Below are positions 21,613-33,271 of a stretch of DNA of 64,000 bases, piece by piece. A program made the translations under genes and the position numbers. The stretch is from Chalara sp. BL73 (lineage: Eukaryota; Ascomycota; Leotiomycetes; Helotiales), in assembly GCA_918026815.1 (NCBI GenBank), contig CAKJVC010000155.1:124001-188000 (forward strand), given 5' to 3'. Each line of letters begins with the position of its first letter. The stretch's first letter is position 1. The notes under the pieces are model-generated. The model made no database searches, was not told where the DNA came from, and was given only the letters and a program-made list of their open reading frames with translations.

Positions 21613-23224
21613 TTATGACTTCTGAGCCGCCTTCTTCTTCTTCTGCCTTTCCCTGAACTCTCGTTCTTTCTTTGAAAGTACCTCTTGCGCATGGAAAAGC
21701 CGATGTTCCTGAATGCTCAAGCTCTGAATCTTTTTCTTACTCTGCTCTTCCTTCTTTTGCTGACTTTGGTCCTGGCCTTTGGATTCTGGCAGATTCAATT
21801 CATCATCGCTACCATTGGCGATTCTTTGGCATCTTGCTCGATTCATGATCACATCGGCATCGATTTTAGCATCCTCGCTAACAGAGTATGTTGCACATCC
21901 TTTCCTCCGCACATCATTGATGAAATCACGGACTGAATCCGGAGCACTGGGACTCATGCCTTGCCGTATACGTTGTATTTTTTCGTTTATCCATCGATTT
22001 TCCTCCCACTCCATATGAAGAATGCAGTCTGCGCACATGGCTCCATAGTCACAAATCTGCTTACGGGAAGATAGATATGGAAATGCTACAGCCGTTTGAT
22101 ACATCATCAGTACCCTTTTGGCAGATGTAGGATCCACATAATCAGGGGAAGGTTTTATATCACTTTCGTCATTGTCCCTAACTAAAGGGTGGTGAAAAAT
22201 TCTAGGCCCGCGCATCTCAACACGTTCGAAAAGGACTGTAGTGAGTATTTAGTTAGCTCTCCCGCTTGGAGAATATTGGAATGAGATGGCGATTCCAGGA
22301 GCTACTTGCTCCAAAATAAATGCTTCAGATGAGTGTACAAATTCTCTATTTCATGGGAGGTCCCGAAGCATAGGACCTGCTCCAATATTTTTGTTGAACA
22401 AGTCATGGAGCATTTAGAAAACGGGATCTTGGCCCGCAAAGCTGACTGACCTCGCATTTCCTTCTCGCTCAACGCTTTGCCGGTTGTTACAGACTGAGCG
22501 CGAACTAGGGAAGTGGCATTTGTTATTAGGGTGGAGTACGGGCCATAACTACCAGGAATGGCGGCAATTGATCGTATAGCATGTATTGGCTTTATGGATG
22601 ACTTTCGTTGTAGAGAAAGGGAAACTAGCGCAGGGAAGTCAAGAGGGAGGAGATCAGGCGAGTTCCGCAGGCAGAACAGACATGCTCGGCGACATTCGAA
22701 TAGCGACAGGTAAGTGCCAAAGGAGGGATTCAACGGATCTCTACAAGCCGGGTTGATTAGTATCGGTATGAACGCAGAAACAGAGATGCTTTTGCGAAGC
22801 TTGGAGCTTACTCTTTCTGACAATAATAACATTCCATGGTGGTTAAAGCATCATGAAGTCTGAGCAAGGGTATGTGCGACGCGATGCCAGTACTTAGGCA
22901 TGCCCTTAGTGCTTGCGGGGCATGCTCGTAGATCTCGCGGTATTGGTATACGGAACTAACTGCCAGTCTGGAGAACTGACTGACTCTGCGCATCACTGTC
23001 AGGGTCTCAATGTCCAGATATTGAAGGCATGCTTGGTAACATTCGTTGGGTAGTGCCTGCAACCTGCAAGCACCCCATCCCTTCGAATTGGGCCCAATCA
23101 TCGGGTTCTTGAAGAGTTTGGTGCAATTATCAAGCCGGCATTTTTCAATTAGCGTCCCAAGATCAATGAATGGGTCAAAGCTCTGGCTCTTATGGTGCCT
23201 TCCGCTACAGCCTGCGCAAGGCAT
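21613..23224 (-). CDS. F-box-domain protein (441 aa, 3 exons)
   Basis: Likely a substrate-recruiting subunit of an SCF ubiquitin ligase. Minus-strand exons are 22812-23224, 22451-22740 and 21613-22235. The first intron has GTAAGC, a TACTAATC branch region and TGTAG; the second (215 nt) has GTCAGT...CTACAG. The N-terminus is Cys-rich (MPCAGCSGRHH). Next comes the F-box-like segment LQALPNECYQACLQYLDIETL followed by MRRVSQFSRLAVSS. A downstream Cys-rich pair (CYYCQ and CRRACLFCL) resembles the zinc-binding part seen in many fungal F-box proteins. The C-terminal 60 residues are Lys/Glu/Gln-rich (KKKIQSLSIQEHRLF, REFRERQKKKKAAQKS), probably helical. The target is unknown. Confidence 0.82.
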
Positions 23225-25085
23225 GACGCTATGTACCCTAGACTATGTGGTGAAGACCTGTGGTAGCCCAATTTGGGTGCGAAAGAATAGGTGAGAGTAT
23301 GTCAGTTAACCTTGTGTATTCAGAGCCCCGGATCAATTAGGACAATGCCACAAAAAGTCAGAGTTCTGGGGTCGAATACGGCTCATGTATCAACGAAATC
23401 CGCGGTTCTTGGTCTTCTCATATTCTAGCGATGGTGAATAACCTATTTAGAATTGCGACTCAACCCTTAAATAGAAAGCAATTGCCCATAGTAACACAAT
23501 ATAAGAGTTACGCCCACTCTGTTGAGGCTGTCCTCGAAACGTGCGAGCTAGGCAGACATTCAGGTCGTAGCCGTCATGCGTATATGTGGTCCTCCTTAGT
23601 CAGCAACGCCAAGCCACGTTGGTGCCTTGAGAATTAGGCACGCATGAGTGCAAATCTACACACACACTTTCCCTCTAGGTCTTTATCAAGCAATGCCATT
23701 TTACAAGCTTCCAAAGTCACCCAAATGGTTTGACTGTTAAATATAAGTGGTTAATATATAGCAGTTTGATTCAGATAAATTTGAAAGAGTAGCTGGGCCC
23801 GACGCAATTCCCATGAACATCAGCCTTAACTAATCCTTTTCTGGACTTTCATGGTGGCTTCGGCTTCAAGCCATTATCCTTCCCGAATCCAACTGGCTTC
23901 TGTACAGGCCATTCTTTGATTAAAGTGGCTTTGGGTTTACAAATATATAATCTCTACATAACATTCATGTCCCCACTCAAATCATCGATTCACCAAAAAC
24001 ACTGGCCTACCTAACTGGGTGCTGCACGCGCTTCTGCTCGTATGCCATGAAAAGGAAAGTGAGCGAGATATCACTTCATGATCACTAATATCTCCAGAGT
24101 GAGTCTGATCACCAGCTGAATTGCAGATCCTTATGAATCTCCAGATTGGATAAGCAAGGCTCGGTAACCACAACATCCCACCACGTATCTAGGGCTCGAC
24201 GCCGACTCTATCTGTCTCTTACCCGGCGGGGAAATCTCTGAAATAGCTGTTTATTTGCACCTAGGATCTATAATCACTGAATTGTTGAGGACCGAAGCAA
24301 AAATTGCATCCAAAACTAATTTGAGGAAACAAGTAATTGAAGATGTGACTATTACTACAAAGGATGCACGAGAAGGCTATCCAACAGACATTGAAGCCCT
24401 TATGAGACACTCTATTACAACGATTTGTTGTTCTTCCTTTGCTGATGGGGTTTTCACGGAGCTTGTGCTGGTTTAAAGAGCACTGAATTGAAGTACACAT
24501 CACCAGCGCCAGCATACTGATATTCTCCTCTCTTGGTGCCGCTCAGCGCTTGAGGCACCAAAAAAAGAACCATCAAGTCATTATGTGTAAAGCAGTTGAC
24601 AGAGAATCGTTCATAGATATAGGCACGTAGGACGAAGCATGTAGTCCACCTCCTTACAAAGGCACAAAGCAAATGTAAATGTAAATGCCAGCATCCCTGA
24701 GAGAGCCTAATGCTTGAAGTGAACAGAACCTTGTCTGACCTGCCTTACGGTATTTGTCCTTTACCATAATGAACAGTCACCTTTAAAAGCACAGCACAGG
24801 GCCGGTGCAGTGATGCCCATCAGCACGGCAATCCTCAAACACAGACTGCGTCCTGTTCAGACAATACCAGGAGACTGACGGCACCAAATAATGATACTCT
24901 ACCCTTGAAAACAACAGCAAGAAGCGAGCATGAAAAGGCACGAAAATACCACATAATGCTCAGAAAATACTAGCACCCCTTCTCGAACATAATCGAAGTA
25001 AGTGACGGCAAACCTGCAAACCTCAACCACCATGCAGCCTCACGAGCACACATATGCATCTCTACTATTTGCAAATATTCTCCTC
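23225..25085. other. Gene-poor 1.9-kb region
   Basis: Frames here are short and show no domain, splice continuity or codon pattern I trust. No repeats or RNA genes were recognised. Confidence 0.45.
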
Positions 25086-25508
25086 TCAAGAAGACCGCCA
25101 GAAGTTAGGGTAGGTTGAGCAATTATAGCGATCACTCATACCCTTTTTATTGGAAATGGGATAACAGCATACCTGAAGAAATTAAAGCAAGCGGAAAAAT
25201 AAAATGATACGTCTGCTGAGACGCTTACCATGACCAACCACTCCCACCAGCAATCTTTGTGCTTTTCATCGTCATATGCTAGGTTGTTAGGGTATCCTTT
25301 ACAATTTCAAACACTGAATAAAGAATAAGAGCAACATAGCTCTCTGCTGACATGCAAGAGGGAGTTAGGGCCGAGGACTCGAGCGCTCCGGTTGGTTGCA
25401 ATGTTAGTGGCTGTGGTTGAGTAGATTTGAAGGGGGTTTGTGGTGTATTTGAATGTGTATTGGTGAGGTTCTGAAGAGTATGGTCATCTAGTTTCTTGGG
25501 GAAATTGT
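25086..25508 (-). CDS. Possible small spliced gene, Cys/Trp-rich C-terminus (start not found)
   Basis: On the minus strand, 25278-25229 reads YDDEKHKDCWWEWLVM and ends at a consensus donor GTAAGC. A 56-nt intron with a good acceptor (AATTTCTTCAG) joins it in frame to 25172-25086, VCCYPISNKKG...NCSTYPNFWRSS and a stop. Upstream, after a GTTACAG acceptor at about 25509, a frame reads DNFPKKLDDHTLQNLTNTHS through LTPSCMSAESY. The link between these parts (branch CCTAAC, acceptor CCTAG at 25279) does not resolve in one phase, and I see no convincing initiator ATG. It may be a small gene or a remnant. Family not recognised. Confidence 0.28.
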
Positions 25509-25640
25509 CTGTAACAAAGGTGTGAGTGACTACTTGAGTGTGAATATCAGGGGTTGACTTTATATCTTAAAGATATTTATCTGACAAACTTGCTACGACA
25601 CCATAACCTACAAACACCCAGCACCGACTCAAGAACAACC

Positions 25641-27209
25641 TTAAGTCTGGAAAATGAACCTTACATCCTCATCACTCTTAACCGTGTCCTCACCGCCTAG
25701 CTCCCCGTTCGCTCTTCTCTGCTCCTTGATCCTGTTCTCCTTATTTAACAAGATCCACAACGCGCTCGCAACCCCTATATTCGCGACCAGATAACCCAAC
25801 GCAAAGCCATGGCCGAGGAACCATCGTGGACTGGTATTTGGTCTATATAATTGCGTGCCTAACACTGCGCCTAAGTTGCCGATAGTGATGGTCATCGCAG
25901 TGGCCGTGGCTCGTTTCGACTGACCCGAGACGTTGGCTGCGGGCCACGAGAGAACAATGGCGGTGGATGGGTAGATGCCAGCAGCAGCAAAGATAGTGCC
26001 AGTGTACGCAACGCCAGGCTTGTGGATTGGTGCTGTGAGTAGGATAATATAGCCGATTACTGCGAGACTGGAGCTTGCAATGACGAAAGGCGCTCTCCGC
26101 TTTAGGCGCTCGCTGAAGATGGCGACGATGACTGTTAAAACAGTGGCTACGGCGTAGGGTGGGACGGTGAGCAATTGCGCTTCGGCGGCTTTATAGCCTA
26201 AGTTCTTGATGATGGTGGGCAGAAAAAGGGAGAGCGTGTAGAGCGGAAGGGACATGGTGTGGAACCCTAGCCCGTACAGCCAGCATTTGTAGTCTTTGAG
26301 CGCAGCGTTGACGTTGGACCAGGCGAATTTCTCGTCGTTAGTTGCATCAGAATCCGCTTTTAAACGGGCGTTAATGAATGCTCGTTCGGGTTCTGTGATG
26401 AAGGGTGCGGTGGCTGGGTAGTTGTGGATAAAGAAATAAGCACCAAAGGCTATGACTATTGTCAACAGTCCTTCGAGTATGAAGATCCATCGCCAGCCCG
26501 CATATCCACCCACGCCTCTCATGAAACTAATTCCATAAGCCAAGATTCCTCCGAAAGCTCCTGCTAATGAGGCAGCGGAGAAGAATAACGCAACTCTATA
26601 GTGTGTCTCGTTTCTCTTGTACCACATAGACAGATAGAAAACCACACCAGGGAACAACCCTGACTCTGTAATTCCGAGGAACATGCGTGCAACAATGAAG
26701 CCTGCCAGGTTGGTGCAGACTCCTAGTAAGGTTGCGACGATTCCCCATGCTAACATGAGAGTAGGAAGCCAGAACTTTGGCGTGGTGCGCTTGAGCACGA
26801 TATTGGCCAGGATTTCAAAGATGACCTTGTATTTATTAGTACGTTGGTCTTTCCCGGGGTACGTCCTGGACCTACATAGGCAATGAAATATATTGTTAAT
26901 GTAAAGAGATATTGGTTTCCGGTAATGTGCAAATCGGTCGCTAACCCTTCGATTCTAGCATTTCCAACTATACACGTTAATCAGCCTCATGCTAATTCTT
27001 AGAAAGTGGCTAAACCTACTGTTGCTTCTATCCAAGAAAGAGAGCAAATACAACAGCGTCAAGGGCGGCAATAACTTCAAATCCAGCTTCCTAAGCAGTT
27101 TTTTTTCATCGATCCCTGTAGGATTGGCGAAGGCGTCATCGGATTCAACATCGCTGCCATCTTTCCTCGGTGAATCAACAACAGGCTTCTCATTCTGTAA
27201 GGTAGACAT
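25641..27209 (-). CDS. MFS anion:cation symporter, allantoate/nicotinate permease type (488 aa, 3 exons)
   Basis: A plasma-membrane transporter of the ACS family (Dal5/Tna1-like), importing small organic anions; the exact substrate cannot be read. Minus-strand exons are 27020-27209, 26876-26967 and 25641-26825; introns are 52 and 50 nt, both with GTAGGT donors. Family hallmarks: KLDLKLLPPLTLLYLLSFLD with RSN-IGNARIEGL in TM1, YVIFEILANIVLKR after TM2, LGITESGLFPGVVFYLSMWY, and GYAGWRWIFILEGL. Then come SLFLPTIIKNLGY and the C-terminal TMs with IGNLGAVLGTQLYRP. About 12 TMs are visible. The ATG at 27209 gives the usual short charged N-terminus. The intron-2 acceptor ends CAAG, unusual but required by phase. 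Confidence 0.92.
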
Positions 27210-28370
27210 TTCTTTCTCCCACTTTCTCCCACTTTCTAGTAACACGATATATGAGTCTGAAGCCAGGTAAGGAACAAACAAGAGACCTGCCCCACAAAAC
27301 AGTATTCCGTGTGGTTGTGGACAAGCACTGGTCTTATACCCTCCAAGGGCGCCACGGCAAAGCTTAGTTGCACCTCGCGCTCCAAGGCACTAGCGCCATA
27401 TCACGTCTTCGATCTTCACCATCAGGTCCCGAATCACAAATCGCAATAATAACGACAATGGCGCCTCACATAAAAAACCCATAAACACAAAGAAAAAAAG
27501 AACTCTTCCCCACCAAAAACCTACGCTACAAGGAGCTGGTCCGAAGTGCATCGTGCGCCTTGATATGACGACTTGCTGCGCTGTGAGTCTGGGCTGACAT
27601 CGTATCGGGCTTGCTACCATAACAGTAATAACAGCAGTTATGTCAGCGGCACTTCCAATACCCAAAGCACAAGCTATTGGGGAGGGTAGGGTCTCATCCG
27701 GGCTATCTGTTTGGTGGCTGGGAGGAGGAAGGATGATGAGTTTGCAAGCAAAGATGTCGTGATTGTTAGGTTCCCCCCACTTTGCCAGCTCGAGGAGGAG
27801 AATCTCCGGAGTGTGGTCATTCGATTCTGCTCACGTGACCAAACATGAATTTGATATCATCCCGTCAAGGTATGAAATGGATTGTAGAAGCCTGGAACAA
27901 AGACAAAAGGCATCTGTTGTTGATGGAGCAGAAAGCAAACAAGTCTTGGTGGTAGTTGCACATAGGCTTGGCTCAGCGCAGGACGCAGAAGTACACAAGA
28001 TGGAATAAAAAGCAAACAATGTTGATTGATCTAGCTTTGGCTGTGAAAACTAGCTAAACCCACCATGTCTGAGAGATATGATTCTTAGGGTAGCAGCATT
28101 CTCTGTTCCCCTGATTTTCTTTGCCAGTGCTTTGGCGGGGTATCGTAGCACGATCCACTAAACACCAGGCTGCTATGCTACGCCGTCCATGCAAATGTTG
28201 CGCACAAAAGGCTCCAAACGTGGCTTAAAATATACATACAAGAATCCGTACATGTCGAAAGGGGGCCTCGTTGGGTATGCATAAAGAAAAAGAAGGCATT
28301 AGAAGAATGGATCCCAAGAACAGATGTTTTTACAAGGTCGTGAAAAAGTGCCACGCGTGAGGTGTGTGCT
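27210..28370. other. Intergenic region upstream of the MFS gene
   Basis: It is 1.2 kb long: the transporter promoter plus the 3' flank of the Red1-like gene. No gene, repeat or RNA was recognised. Confidence 0.45.
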
Positions 28371-31300
28371 TCAAGTAGTGCCAGTCAACACTTTGGATTC
28401 GTTGCCAAGGAATCTCGTCCGATGTGCAACTACCTCTTTAGCAATAACGTCAAAATCCTTAACCTTTTTCTCGCGGAGGTTGGAAAGGGTATGTTTAAGC
28501 CCATCGCAGAATCTTTGGCGTTGCTCTCCGATGAATTCATCAGGATTGCCTAGGCTGGTTATGATAACACTGTCTGGACGCGAGCTATAAGTCAGCCTGT
28601 GCGGGACAAGAAGATATACCAAGAAACGAGCCGTGCTCGGTTTGTTCTGGCGAAGTTCACCGACCTAGGAGCCCAATGTCTTTAAAGTGCTGATAGGTGC
28701 AGGTCTTATCATTGCAAGCTCCTCCCAACTCCCAAGGGCAGAAAGATTGCTTTGGGTCGATATTATGATTATAAGTCAGAGATCGATATCCTCCAGTAAT
28801 TTCCTTATTATAATCGGGGTGAAATCGGTATGTACGAAGCATCTTTAAGGGGCTTTCATACGGTGTAAATAGTGGTGTCTCGTCAGGATTGGCTACAATC
28901 GAATCCTATCATATGTCAGGACTTCGAACTGAGAGAAATCATGATATTTTATACTTCGTTTAGCACAGGATGGCCACCCTTGCTTTGCGGAATCGTATCC
29001 TCTGCTTCAATGTCGTCGTTTGACAGTGAAAATTTACGAACCGTTTGTACCTGAGCACCTCCTGTGTCGTGTTCTGAATCATCGATTGCTGTCAAATTCT
29101 CGCCATCTTTAGAGAATTCCTCCACCCCCGTATCGTCAATAGCCATTGCTTTCTCATTTTCATTAGAGAGTATCCCACTGTCATTAGTTATGCCAGCATC
29201 TTCTGCTTCATCTGTAACCTCTCCTTCATCTCTTACCTGGGCAACTTTTATAAATTCTCCGTTTTCCAAAGGCTGTTGAGGTGGCTCAGGACTGAACGGG
29301 GGTGAATTGCTGATGGACGACAGTGCTTCGGGCTCATAATCATCAGGCTCATAGTCATCAGACTCGACATCCCGTGACTCAATGTGCTCTGGAACTGGCG
29401 AGTAATGGTCTGATTCTGGCTCCACGACATTATGTGCAGAACGTTCAAGAACTGGAGAATAACTTGGGCTCCGGCCATCCACATCCATCGAAGTGGAGTG
29501 GTTGTCTATCTCTGGTGGGTCTTCGATCGCATAGAAATCGTCGGCATCCATTGCATCACTTTCTCCATGTCCACTAGAATCCGCTTCAGCTCGTGCCGCC
29601 TCTTGAAGTGCATCATCCAATATTTGGTCAGCAGTAGCTATTTCTTCGCGCCTGGAAGGCTCCAGTCCAGCAGTTTGCTGAGGCTCCGGCTCTTCGATAG
29701 CGTCCGACCGTCCAGTATCATGTGTATTAGACACGCCTACCTGGTGCTCAGCCGATAACGAATAATTGATAATACGAGCACCATCAGGTTTGCCAGTGTG
29801 ATGTAGAGACGAGCGTTGCTGAACAGACTCTGTTTCCGAATGAATAGTGGTCGAAATTCCAGGGACTGGGATAACTTCCGACGCTGGCTGTGAAGATACT
29901 ATTCGAATAAGTAATGGTCCGTTAGGCACAAGATTTGTTTATTTTACGGGTAGCGCAGCCAATGGCGGATCTAGGTTAAGGATATGCAAGAATGTACGTA
30001 CTCAGATCATGGGTATCACTAGTGTTTGTCAACTCATCAAGCCTATCCTTCTGTGCTTGAAGCTGGTCCTCTGCGTCCTGACCTAGTGTCTCCATTTCCT
30101 CCGCCAATTTTCGCTTATCTTCAAGGGTTTTCTGGATTTCTGCTTCCATTTGTGCCATCTGAGCACGTAGTTCGTCGAGCTTCCGTTGCTTTTCCACCAC
30201 CTCAGCATCTACTCGAGGAAGATCGCTTGCCAGTCTTTGACGACGGAGGCGCTTGCTCTCTGCCTCCTGTCTCTTCAATTCGGCGGCCTTCTCCTGCTCT
30301 ACAACTTGGGCTTCGGAAAGACGCTTCTGTTCAGCATTTACTTTGCCATCCGCAGTGTTGATACTTTCTTGGATTTGCACGGCTACTTGAATCTTGTATA
30401 CGGGACTTGAATTTTCGCTGGCGCGGATGGCGGTACCATTGGTGGGCTTTCCAGTCTCGTTGTTTATATCAGTTTGGCGAGGTGTACTGTTACCGCTAGC
30501 TATTTTTTGAGCCCGTTTTTGCGCCTTTGCAGCTTCTGCCTCTGCGATTTTTCTTCGCATTTCTTCTATCTGCTGCTCCTTTGCTCTCAAGACGTCGATT
30601 GGCCCTCCCCGGATGGTTTGAGTGACTGGAGGGGTATTGATGCCAGCATTTGCAAATTGTGGAGTAGCTGATATGCGTTGAGGGGTATTGCTCAATGAGG
30701 ATGTATGTTGATTATGTTGATTGGATAAAGACCTCGAAGGCTGAACAGGCGAACTTTGCTCTATGGGAGATTCCAGATCCATCTCAACATCCTCATCATC
30801 CGATTCGTCCTCTTCTTCGCTCACGTCAATCACTAGTGGTGTCTCACTTCGGATCTCACCAAAAGGGCGTTTAAACGGCACCATCGTGGCCGGAGTATCG
30901 AAGTCTGCAGCAACCGGTCGTTTTCGCTGATTTATAAATAGTCCTGGTATGATAGATTGCTGGGCAGCGTTGTTTTGCGTGAGAGAATGAATAGCTGTAG
31001 AACTGGAAGGAGGTTGATGTTGAAATGATTGAACTGGAACTGAGGGTGCTTTAGGTGTTTGTTCCTGTATTTTTATGTGCTCTGCTTGTGTAGATGGTGA
31101 ACCAGAAGTCAAAGGTGAAGCCGAACTTTCAGACACGACGTGCACAGCCGTGTGAGAATTAGATTCTGCTTTTGTCTGTGGAGCTGAGCCTACTGATCTT
31201 GGTGCGAATTCGGGCATAGTAACGGATTTTGGCGGCTCAGCTTGAACTGTGATAGGTGCTGTAGGTGCGGCTTGAGCATTCTTTGCCGCTGCCTTCTGTG

Positions 31301-32664
31301 CACGTTCTTCTCTTGACTTTCGCAATGCCTCCATCTTTAATTGCAAGGTCCTTTCCTTGTCCGTTGTGGTTGCTGTCTTTGTACCGGTTGTCGGTGATGT
31401 ATTGGGTGAGAGGTTTGCCGCTTTTTCAACATTGGCCGTTGGCACATCCATCGTATTCAAACTGCTAGATGGATCAAGGTCCTTGGAGACTGCTATGTCG
31501 TTTCTCTGTGAACTGGTCTCTAATAACCGATTATTCGTCAGGGTTTGGTTCGCATGCGTTGTGCGTGAGTGCTGTGTAACATCATAAGGCTTGGGGGAAG
31601 TTCGAGAAAGTTTGAGATCATCGAACACATTTGTCAGCTGTTCCTCGCTAACTTTGCCTTCTTTAAGAATGATAGAATAACCAAAGTCCCCCTTGTATAG
31701 ATCCATAACAGCTTTTCTAGCATCAGCGCGCGCTTCTAGAGCCGTATTATGGAGGGTTGTGTTCGGGACTGAGTTAGTTACAGCAGGAATAGTGGAATTG
31801 TTGGGAACAACATCTTGCAACTTCTCCATATCTGCGTCTCGTACCGGCTTGCTAGGCTCAATAGCTTGAGATGAATGGGGAGGCTTTGGCGCTTTATCAC
31901 TATTGTGTGAATGATTTGCAATTTGGCTAGCTCGATTTTGCTTAGATATAGAGAGATTATGATTTCCGACAGGCGTACTTGAGTATGAGGAATACGAGGT
32001 AGATGGTTGGTTGGTTATATGTGAGGAATCAAGAGTGTTACGGTTATTATAGTTGTACTCATTCTCTGCGTCCTTTAATTAGAATATTTAATTGATAGGG
32101 CAGGCGCAACTCACGAGAACGGGACAGTCGCTGATTGGCATCGTGGGTATTGAGATACATCACAGATGGGCCATTACCAGCGTAGCCATTACCATTATTT
32201 CGAGGATATTGAGTCGCGCCATAATCAACTGGATTGGCGTTCCCCGCTGTATATGCAGGATCATAATTTGCGTCACTCACCTGCCTGTCCTGCGAGCTTT
32301 GTTGATAGGAGTGCTGTTGATTCATGGGCATGTACTGTTGAGGATATGCGCTGTAATTATTACCAGTATACGCTGGATTGGGGGGAGCGGTATAGGATGG
32401 TAATGGCACGGGATCTTGATGCCAGCCTTGGTATATAGGCAACGCAGAAGGAATCGGCGTCACGGCAGGAGGATTGAATCCAGCCTGGTTGTATCCATAG
32501 GCAGAAGCATTCACATCATAGGTCGGGATGTACTGATGTTGCGCCGCGCGACCATCATCTGGCTGTGAATATTGATTTGGGTAGGGAGGATGATATTGGA
32601 CACTAGGCTGGCTTTGACCGCCATAACTGGCACCATAATGCGGTTGTTGAGGGTATTCGGACAT
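28371..32664 (-). CDS. Red1/ZFC3H1-like zinc-finger protein (about 1338 aa, 5 exons)
   Basis: Likely nuclear scaffold of an RNA-exosome-targeting complex, by homology to fission-yeast Red1 (MTREC) and human ZFC3H1. Minus-strand exons: 32115-32664, 30002-32065, 28955-29898, 28661-28905, 28371-28584. The key evidence is the putative zinc finger CPWELGGACNDKTCTYQH (C-x7-C-x4-C-x3-H, residues about 1242-1259), preceded by the family-typical YESPLKMLRTYRFHP and GGYRSLTYNHNIDP. The C-terminal exon has LREKKVKDFDVIAKEV. The N-terminus is Tyr/Gln/Pro-rich (low complexity). A Ser/Pro-rich region, coiled coils (RAKEQQIEEMRRKIAEAEAA; EKQRKLDELRAQMAQ) and acidic stretches follow. Intron 29899-30001 is the least certain: an in-frame TAA excludes the earlier acceptor CCTAG. 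Confidence 0.88.
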
Positions 32665-33271
32665 TTCGAAAGAAGCACGATTCAATACGCATTATCCTCA
32701 AGATGCAGGAGCTTAATATGCGGAACTTTCAAGCTTGTATTGAAGATAATGATCGTAGAGGGACGTTCTCCAACAGAAGGGAATAAACAACAAAGAGCAG
32801 AAATATCAGCTGCGAAGAATTGCATAAAACCCATAGACTACGCTCGTGAATAGAGCGCGCAGCCCTAAACATAAGACTGAGCGTTGATCGAGTTTTCTCT
32901 TATGGTTGCTGAAGGTTGTGATAAATTCATGAACGAGGTTGGCTTGGTTTTGTTAGCGCGCAAGCTTGCCAACACGTGATGACGTTTCCCCTGGCACCCC
33001 GGTTGCCCCTACGGGTGGGTTTTGTTGACAGTCATGTTTCGCGTCAAAATAAATACGGAATCGAGAGTCTCTACACGACGAGCACCAAGCAACAGAACGG
33101 CAAAAATTTTCATATGTGTATGTGGAGTTTTGAAACGGATTTCTGATTTCTTCTTCCTGATTAAAATTTGCGGTCTCCTTCTCTTAAGTATTCGAAACGC
33201 GCTCTCATGAATTAATGTTGTCTTTCCATCACATATCCAGCCTTTAGATCCCTTCGCATCACAACACCGGG
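32665..33271. promoter_or_regulatory. Bidirectional promoter region, Red1-like gene / myosin II
   Basis: This 607-bp spacer separates two divergent start codons, so it must contain both promoters. Near its middle is a composite CACGTG (32973-32978) plus TGACGT (32980-32985), i.e. an E-box directly followed by a CRE/ATF-type half site. That these sites are used is inference. Confidence 0.5.

Noticed and set aside
23982..24672. Several 60-85 codon frames in the gene-poor region
   Set aside because: No domain, no conserved-looking segments, no splice continuity.
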